From RPQJ01 sp963778185 (GTDB lineage: Bacteria > Pseudomonadota > Gammaproteobacteria > Steroidobacterales > Steroidobacteraceae): 64,000 bases of DNA. The notes beneath the pieces were generated by a model that worked only from the letters and a program-made list of their open reading frames with translations, ran no database searches and was not told the DNA's origin. The stretch spans positions 186,001 through 250,000 of the forward strand of contig CAVZTF010000001.1 in the NCBI GenBank assembly GCA_963778185.1, read 5' to 3'. Each line of letters opens with the position of its first letter. The stretch's first letter is position 1. Both the position numbers and the translations under genes were made by a program. Shown here piece after piece: positions 58,688 to 64,000 of the stretch.

Positions 58688-59794
58688 CTAAGAATTCAAG
58701 ATTCGCTCGAGGCGTAGGCGCGCTGCCGGAAACGAATACTTTTGCAAGTAGAGTGCGCGCATCCCCGGGTCATATAAATCTACAATCGAACTCGTCGCTT
58801 GGTTAATGGCATGAATGAAGTCTTCGGCAGTACGGCAGATCCAGCCAGATTCATGGCTAACGTCCTCATAGCCAGCAAATGCCTCAGGCGTGCCTATGAT
58901 TTTCTTGCCATGCATGAGTGCCTCAGCAACTTTGGTCTTCATTCCAGATCCATCGAAAATCGGTGCAATTACGAAGTGTGCATTCCGATACCACTCACCG
59001 AGGTCGTCGACGGCGCCAATGACCTTCACTCCGCCGTCTCGTTCCAATTCACTGGCGAAACCCTCAAATCCGCGCCCAACAATGCACGTCTTGATTCGAA
59101 TCCATGGCGAAACATGTCTGACGAACCACGTTATTCCGGCACGATTGGCATAGAACGTACCGCCCACAAACAATGCATACTTTTCCGCAGGCGCGCTACG
59201 GGGCGAGTCGTAATCAGGTGGCAGATTGTCATGCAGCGCTATTGGCGATATATGGGTCGCAGTACGGCCATATAGCCTGCCAAGTAGTCGGCTATCCCGT
59301 TCGCTCAAGCATATGAGCTTGTCACTGGCACGCACGGCTTTGCGCTCCGCAAGATAGTTGGTAATGAGTACGGCAGCCGCGCGCGCTGTCTTGGCTTGCT
59401 TGAGCGAACCGAGAAAAAACCGAGCTTCCACATTGTGGAAAAACGTAGTGACCTCAACCTGCGGGAACTGGCGTTTGACCCGCTTGGCCAACTCACCGAG
59501 ATTGGAGCCATTGATGAAAATCGCCGTGACGTTTTTCGCCCGTATCGTTTGTAATGCTTCCTGAAAAACAGAGTCGGTTAGTCCATCAATGCAGCCCCTG
59601 AAAGCTTTGAAAATCGCCGCAAATCCGCGAAGGCGGGAACGGGCCAACTCCAAGACCACCAAGCGGTCGCCAATGACTTCCTTGAGCGCATCGTAGTTTA
59701 GCTTCGACAATAATTCTCTTCCGCCCGCAGGTGAATCCTGAAATGCATTGGTTACCAGCATCACAGTCGAGTCACCTAATTGGTACTTAACCAT
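58688..59794 (-). CDS. Glycosyltransferase (GT-B, group 1)
   Basis: The 368-residue protein is intact. The C-terminal half has the donor-binding pattern EKYALFVGGTFYANRAGITW, APIFDGSGMKTKVAEALMHG and GKKIIGTPEAFAGYE. The N-terminal half has FFHNVEARFF and LICLSERDSRLL, acceptor-side elements of group 1 transferases. ATG 59794 is the first; ATG 59761 (MLVTNAFQDSPAGG) may be the true start, since 11 residues before it are not domain-like. It is cytosolic, in the polysaccharide cluster. Confidence 0.8.
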   Translation of the reverse strand: MVKYQLGDSTVMLVTNAFQDSPAGGRELLSKLNYDALKEVIGDRLVVLELARSRLRGFAAIFKAFRGCIDGLTDSVFQEALQTIRAKNVTAIFINGSNLGELAKRVKRQFPQVEVTTFFHNVEARFFLGSLKQAKTARAAAVLITNYLAERKAVRASDKLICLSERDSRLLGRLYGRTATHISPIALHDNLPPDYDSPRSAPAEKYALFVGGTFYANRAGITWFVRHVSPWIRIKTCIVGRGFEGFASELERDGGVKVIGAVDDLGEWYRNAHFVIAPIFDGSGMKTKVAEALMHGKKIIGTPEAFAGYEDVSHESGWICRTAEDFIHAINQATSSIVDLYDPGMRALYLQKYSFPAARLRLERILNS

Positions 59795-59827
59795 CGTCTC
59801 CAGACCGATTAACGCTTAAGGCAAAGT

Positions 59828-59875
59828 TGACCGGCCACTCTTCGGACCATTTCAGACTTGGCACATGGCCTCGGT
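59828..59875 (+). repeat. Solitary IS-end-like sequence matching the terminus at 63291
   Basis: TTCGGACCATTTCAGACTTG (59841-59860) and its flanks, starting TGACC at 59828, match the stretch beginning TGACCTGCC at 63291, in the same orientation with a few differences. That second site is the end of the IS407-type element at the right edge. No transposase remains here, so this is a relic or excision scar between a glycosyltransferase and an FkbM gene. Confidence 0.65.
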
Positions 59876-59957
59876 GAGCCGCCTGCTTTTTGCGGCGATC
59901 GCGACTACGTCTATCCAATTAGCGACGACGATTCCACGAAACCCTATCGCAAAGACT

Positions 59958-60700
59958 CTAGATCGTCGTGCCGCCGGGTCTCTTTACCAGCACACAGTCA
60001 TACTCAATCACCGCCAGCGATTGATCCCTGTTTATGGGATACAGTCCGCTAACAAAAAAGCCGCTTCCATGAAGTTCATTCAGTACGTCGTAGGGATTGG
60101 GGCATGTCGTCGTATACGTGGATAAGTGATAGTTCTGTCTGAAGCGCTTGTATGTATGGGCGGCTCTTGAGACAGCCGCGGAACACGTTCAAGTCGTAGC
60201 CTTGTGTATCCATTTTTAGATAGCAGTTCCGCCTGCCTGTCTTCTGGGCGACAAGCGGCTCAAAAATGCTATCCAAAGTCACGACAGACACATCCTCCTG
60301 ATTCACGCTCTCAAGGGATTGCCAAATCGTCTTTGAATGTCGTGTTCGCCGCCAAGAAAGACGAGAACATCGAACTACTGTATACGTTAATGCTTCGCTT
60401 TTCCGTGGTGTCCCCAAGTGCGAAATTATAAGCAATCCATTTTTCTCCTGCTTTCGCCCGTCTTTCCAAATCCTCGAAGACTGACCTGACGGGCTCGAAC
60501 GACACAATCCAGCCGCGGTATCCAGCGCGCCGAAGAAACTCTCCGAATTGGCCCCTATTTGCACCAACATCAAGAACGCAGTCGATCTGGTACTTCTCGA
60601 AGAGGCTTCTTAAATGAAAGTCCAGTGAACCGTGGCTATTTCCACGTCTCGTGACCTCGAACCCGGTCGCATTGGCCAAACTCTTCAATAGTTGTTTCAT
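59958..60700 (-). pseudogene. FkbM-family methyltransferase, two frameshifts
   Basis: ATG 60700 (MKQLLKSLANATGFEVTRRG) opens a frame with IDCVLDVGANRGQFGEFLRR (SAM motif I) and WIVSFEPV. After a break near 60320 the next frame has LESVNQEDVSVVTLDSIFEP and CYLKMDTQGYDLNVFRGCLK, the FkbM late motif. A second break near 60105 leads to PYDVLNELHGSGFFVSGLYP and a stop at 59958. Joined, it is about 247 residues, normal for the family. It is the second FkbM gene of the locus. Confidence 0.78.
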
Positions 60701-60809
60701 TCAATTACCTCACGAGTTCCGACCCGTGACCGAACGTGCTAGGCAAAGAACTCGATCAGACAGGAAAGCCGAAGATGCGATGAAGCAGCGCCCCGCTTCG
60801 ACAATCGCG

Positions 60810-60945
60810 GAGGTGGCCCTGCTTTCTTGGACGATTGTTGCGGTCCAGCCAAGTGGAGTTCTGCGGCTCAGGCCGCCGCCGCGAGCGACAGGGATTGGAA
60901 GTACACGTGATCCAGGGTTTGGTGGTGCAGCCAACTGCTGTCCTT
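60810..60945 (-). mobile_element. IS3-family 3' remnant
   Basis: A minus-strand frame ending at 60868 reads LHHQTLDHVYFQSLSLAAAA, resembling the last residues of IS3-family OrfB proteins (usually HSSLxxxTPDxVYF then a short tail). Beyond the stop, the stretch to 60810 (GAGGTGGCCCTGCTTTCTTG on the plus strand) looks like an element end. Nothing else is seen in the 337 bp between the FkbM gene and the methyltransferase gene. This is a judgement by resemblance only. Confidence 0.4.
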
Positions 60946-61037
60946 CGGCCCCTCTTAGGCTCGTTCGTAACTAGAAATCGCGGCTTCGATCTCCGCGAAC
61001 AATAGGCGGGATTCTGCGCGGGAGGTTTGGAAATCCC

Positions 61038-61775
61038 CTAGCCAGAGCTTCTCTCAAAGATGTAGACATACGACCTAGCAAAAAACTCCAGATTGACGAC
61101 ATTTATAGCTTTTAGAGTAGCTATCAACGCTCGGCGCAGCGCCGTATTGCCTTTTCCGCTTGCATGCCAATAGCTATGCAAGCTGCCACCAGCGCGATGC
61201 GCCAGCTCGAGCGCCATAGTTGGCGTGATCCAAGTCACGTGTTCAGCATTGGCTATGTAGACGCCGTCGCGAAGTATCCTAAGGACGTTTCCTACATAAA
61301 ACGGATTTGGCGTTGTGCAAATAATGCAACCGTCAGGCTCCAGATGACGCAGCGCAAACCGCAGTAGAGCTACCGGGTTGTCCACATGCTCAATTACGTC
61401 ACCTATCACAACGCGATCGAATCTTTCGCCTAGATCGACGTCACTTGTTGCGTCGACCAGCCTTACATCGTAGCCACGGTTCTGCAGATCCCTAATGGGC
61501 TGCTCCAGAATATCAATCCCCACGATACGGGACGCCACTCTTCTTAAGCGGCTGTGCTTCCACTCAGGATCATCTGCGCGCGCAATCGTATGCCCCACCA
61601 CACCTATATCGAGAACCGATAATCCACGAACAGATTCCTGCGTGAATTGCTGGATGTCCTCGACGCGCCCTACCTTGGCGCTCAATATGGTTTCTTTTAG
61701 ATAAAGATGTACAGAATCCGCGTTGGGCTCGATACTGATATCGCGCCAATTGCCTACAGGTGTCTTTCCTTGCAT
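61038..61775 (-). CDS. Class I SAM-dependent methyltransferase
   Basis: The 245-residue protein has SAM motif I in LSVLDIGVVGHTIARADD, IVGIDILEQPIRDLQNRGYD (motif II region), FDRVVIGDVIEHVDNPVALL and LEPDGCIICTTPNPFY, the Methyltransf_23/UbiG-like pattern. It probably modifies a polysaccharide precursor. The A of its ATG is the last base of the adjoining insertion sequence, so the native start may have been lost; GGGA inside the IS end may act as a ribosome site. The frame is intact. Confidence 0.75.
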   Translation of the reverse strand: MQGKTPVGNWRDISIEPNADSVHLYLKETILSAKVGRVEDIQQFTQESVRGLSVLDIGVVGHTIARADDPEWKHSRLRRVASRIVGIDILEQPIRDLQNRGYDVRLVDATSDVDLGERFDRVVIGDVIEHVDNPVALLRFALRHLEPDGCIICTTPNPFYVGNVLRILRDGVYIANAEHVTWITPTMALELAHRAGGSLHSYWHASGKGNTALRRALIATLKAINVVNLEFFARSYVYIFERSSG

Positions 61776-62756
61776 GGAGTTCCCAGGATTTAGTGGACAC
61801 CTCGCCGCTTGGCTTGTGAGCCGCCTCGAACTGCTCGGGGCTCACACCGCCGAGGTGACTGTGACGGCGGGTTCGATTGTAGAAGGTGTCGATGTAGTCG
61901 GCCACGTCCGCGATCGCCAGCTCGCGGTTCTTGTAGATGTGCTTCTTGATCCGCTCTTTCTTCAGGCTGCTGAAGAAGGACTCGGCGACGGCGTTGTCCC
62001 AGCAGTTGCCCTTGCGGCTCATGCTCGGCTCGAGGTGATTGGAACGGCAGAAGCGCCGCCACGCGTCGCTGCCGTACTGGGTGCCCTGATCGGAGTGAAT
62101 GAGCGTGCCGCGCGGTCGTCGTCGACGCACGGCCATCAGGACGGCGTTGAGCACGAGCTCGCGGTGAATCGTCGGGCCCGCGGCCCAGCCGACGATCTTG
62201 CGCGAGAACAGATCCATGACGACGGCCAGGTACAGCCAGCCCTGCCACGTCCGAATGTAGGTGATGTCGGTCACCCAGGCCTTGTTGCGGCGTGTCACCG
62301 TGAACTGTCGCTGCAGGAGGTTCGGAATCAGGACCGACGGCTTGCCGACCGCCCAGCGTCGGGTGCGATAGCCGTGCAGCGCGCGCAGACCGGCCTCTCG
62401 CATCAGTCGCGCGACGCGATGCTTGCTGCAGGTCTCTCCCGCTTCACGCAGATCGAGGAAGACGCGCGGCGCGCCGTAGATGCCGTGACTCGCGACGAAC
62501 GACGCGCGGATCAGGCGCAGCAGCCGGGCGTCCTCTTGTGCTCGCTTCGAGACCGGCTGCTTCAGCCAGTCGTAGTAGCCGCTGGCGGCGACCTCGAGCA
62601 CGCGACACATCGTTTCGACGCTGTACTCGTGCCGATGGGCCTTGATGAACTCGTAGGTCGCGCGAACGCGACCGGCGCTCAATCGTGTGGACATCAGTGC
62701 GGACCTCCGGTGCTACCCTCATGCTATCCGGTGTCCACCAAACCCTGGGAACTCCA
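61775..62756 (-). mobile_element. IS3-family insertion sequence, 982 bp, lacking orfA
   Basis: Terminal inverted repeats of 26 bp lie at 61775-61800 and 62731-62756 (starting TGGAGTTCCCAGG on each side, two mismatches). The only gene inside is an orfB-type transposase. No orfA lies between its start (62694) and the right repeat, so the element is a deletion form or depends on related copies. The flanks (GCA on the left, AAT on the right) do not match, so no target duplication is visible. It is inserted in the orfB remnant of another IS3-type element. Confidence 0.88.
61790..62694 (-). pseudogene. IS3-family transposase (OrfB), frameshifted at the 3' end
   Basis: From ATG 62694 the protein has an HTH_21-type N-terminus and an rve integrase core with DDE residues in WVTDITYI, LIHSDQGTQYGS and AVAESFFSSLK. 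As sequenced, the frame misses its own stop and runs through the inverted repeat into the methyltransferase gene (to 61570). One missing base near 61820 explains this: the alternative frame reads SQAKRRGVH and stops at TAA 61792-61790 inside the repeat. Activity of this copy is doubtful without orfA. Confidence 0.85.
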
Positions 62757-63066
62757 AATACGGGAACATCGGATGGCGCGGATAGCGGCGACTGGTGTTG
62801 GCTCGCCGATAGATCGCCACAAATTCCATATTCCGCATCAGCGTCGCCACGTGCTTGCACCCGACGACGAAGCCCTCCTGTACCACCAAGTCGCGCAGCA
62901 TGCGGTTGCCGAGGAACGGCGGCTCCAGGTCAAGCTCGTCGATCCGGCACTTTAGCCGCAGATCGGCCACCGACGCCGGCACGGGTCATTCGTAAAGCGA
63001 GGCGCGCGACAGATCGAGCAACTCGGTCTGGCGGGTCAGGCTCAACTCGTCGGTCGCGTTAATCAT
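62757..63066 (-). pseudogene. Transposase orfB fragment with in-frame stop
   Basis: ATG 63066 opens MINATDELSLTRQTELLDLS and meets TGA at 62988-62986. The same frame continues VPASVADLRLKCRIDELDLE, GNRMLRDLVVQEGFVVGCKH and ATLMRNMEFVAIYRRANTS, a typical IS3 OrfB N-terminus. It is cut at 62756 by the inserted IS after HPMFPY. No catalytic DDE residues remain. Confidence 0.8.
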
Positions 63067-63290
63067 CGCTTTGCGCCCGACCCGGAAAGCCGCCCGAGCG
63101 CGCCGGCTAGAAAATCAGTCTCCAGGACCTGCTGGCCGATCTTGGCGTGCAGATCCTTCAAGGGCACCGCGTCGGCCTCTGCGCGGCGCTCGGCGGTCGA
63201 AGCGAGCACGTCGGCGGCCCGCTCGAGCAGCTGCGATTTATACTGCGTGATCTGCTTCGGATGAACGTCAACACGCTGCGTATGCTCAGC
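63063..63290 (-). pseudogene. Transposase orfA fragment
   Basis: A 75-codon frame reads AEHTQRVDVHPKQITQYKSQ, LLERAADVLAS and LKDLHAKIGQQVLETDFLAG to a TGA at 63065-63063. This is the C-terminal two-thirds of an IS3-type OrfA (HTH followed by leucine-zipper-like helix). The stop overlaps the orfB ATG (ATGA). The 5' end is lost at the neighbouring element. Confidence 0.8.
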
Positions 63291-64000
63291 TGACCTGCCG
63301 GCTTTCTTCGGACCATCTCAGACTTGGCAGATGGCCTCCGCCGGGCGGGTTGTTGAACACTGTCGCTTGAACTCTGCCGGCGTCAGGTTGCCGAGACTCG
63401 AATGCGGTCGAACCTCGTTGTAGTGACGCCGCCAGCTTCGATCACGATCTTCGCATCAGTCCGGTTCCGGAACCACTCCAGGCTCAGGCACTCGTCGCGG
63501 AACTTGCCGTTGAAGCTCTCGCCGAGACCGTTCTGCCAAGGCTTGCCCGGCTCGATCAGCGCGGTCTCGATGTTGGCCTTCGCCAACCAGCGCAGCAAGG
63601 CGGTCGCGACGAACTCCGGCCCATGGTCGGAGCGCAGGTACTGCGGCGCGCCGTGCACGCTGATCAGCTGCGCCAGGACCTCGATCACCCGACCGGAGCG
63701 GATGCCACCGGCGACGTCGATGGCCAGGCAGTCCCGGGTGTACTCGTCGACCACCGTCAGGCACTTCAGCTGCTGGCCGTTGGCGCAGGCGTCGAAGACG
63801 AAGTCGTACGTCCAGACATGATTGACGCGCTCCGGCAGCAGCGGTCGGGGCCGACCCGTCGAAATCCGCCGCCGTGGCCGATGCCGCGGCACCTGCAGGC
63901 CCTCCTGACGCCACAGCCGATGGGCACGATCGGGACTCATGACGTGACCCTGGCGGCTCCAGGAACACGTGGATACACCGATAGCCGAAGCGCGGGTACT
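63291..64000 (-). mobile_element. IS407-type IS3-family element, 3' part only
   Basis: The element end starts TGACCTGCC at 63291, the usual TGACCTGC-type terminus of the IS407 group. The transposase gene runs right to left through the window edge. The other end is outside the window. A second copy of about 45 bp of this end occurs at 59828. Confidence 0.75.
63318..64000 (-). pseudogene. IS407-type transposase (OrfB), partial, two frameshifts
   Basis: Reading from the edge: YPRFGYRCIHVFLE, then after a one-base insertion near 63957 MSPDRAHRLWRQEGLQVP and the integrase core with TYDFVFDACANGQQLKCL, YLRSDHGPEFVATALL and GLGESFNGKFRDECLSLEWF (DDE residues). A second break near 63425 leads to WRRHYNEVRPHSSLGNLTPA and the stop at 63318. 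The start lies outside the window. Confidence 0.85.

Larger units (their letters stand above)
62757..63290 (-). mobile_element. IS3-family element remnant, interrupted on both sides
   Basis: This is the 5' part of an IS3-type element: the end of orfA followed by the start of orfB. It is cut on the left by the 982-bp IS at 62756 and on the right by the IS407-type element starting at 63291. Neither terminal repeat remains, so the element cannot move. Confidence 0.8.

Overview
The window looks like a chromosomal segment of a high-GC gammaproteobacterium. The evidence is gene order: smc-zipA-ligA, dksA-gluQ, rimP-nusA-infB-rbfA-truB-rpsO-pnp and ruvCAB-tolQRAB-pal-cpoB are gammaproteobacterial arrangements. 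The family cannot be fixed by eye; a Xanthomonadales/Nevskiales/Steroidobacterales-like lineage is a guess.

Left part (1-9 kb, minus strand): a RecB-type nuclease-fold protein cut by the window edge, an alanine-type aminotransferase, a class III CoA-transferase, a small membrane protein with a histidine-rich loop, and a four-gene oligopeptide-type ABC transporter (oppBCDF) with no binding protein. Then follow ligA, zipA and smc (9.1-15.4 kb). On the plus strand come dksA, gluQ and a phaR-type regulator (15.6-17.8 kb). The translation/RNA operon rimP-nusA-infB-rbfA-truB-rpsO-pnp (26.2 down to 17.8 kb) is preceded by a leader with an extended -10 promoter and two terminator-like hairpins.

Centre (26-49 kb): a tyrosine catabolic operon (hpd, hmgA, fahA, aromatic aminotransferase) ends in an unrecognised P-loop-kinase-like gene. 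Next are tRNA-Lys(UUU) and a long minus-strand run ruvC-ruvA-ruvB-tolQ-tolR-tolA-tolB-pal-cpoB-queE-queC, covering Holliday junction processing, envelope integrity and preQ0 synthesis. Divergent from it is relA, followed 6 bp later by a barnase-type RNase and its barstar-type inhibitor. sucA-sucB-lpd (2-oxoglutarate dehydrogenase complex) runs back toward them.

Right part (49-64 kb): an exopolysaccharide/O-antigen-type locus. It holds a WecA-like initiating transferase, VanZ- and YdcF-like membrane or envelope proteins, an EpsG-like polymerase, an asparagine-synthase-like amidotransferase, four glycosyltransferases, two FkbM methyltransferases and a further methyltransferase. It becomes visibly AT-richer from about 55.6 kb and ends in nested IS3-family elements.

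Nearly all frame disruptions lie to the right of 47.5 kb (sucA, the WecA-like gene, most polysaccharide genes and the transposases), while every gene to the left reads intact. The indels are single bases and also hit the housekeeping gene sucA, so uncorrected sequence error is at least as likely as gene decay. No CRISPR array or rRNA was seen.
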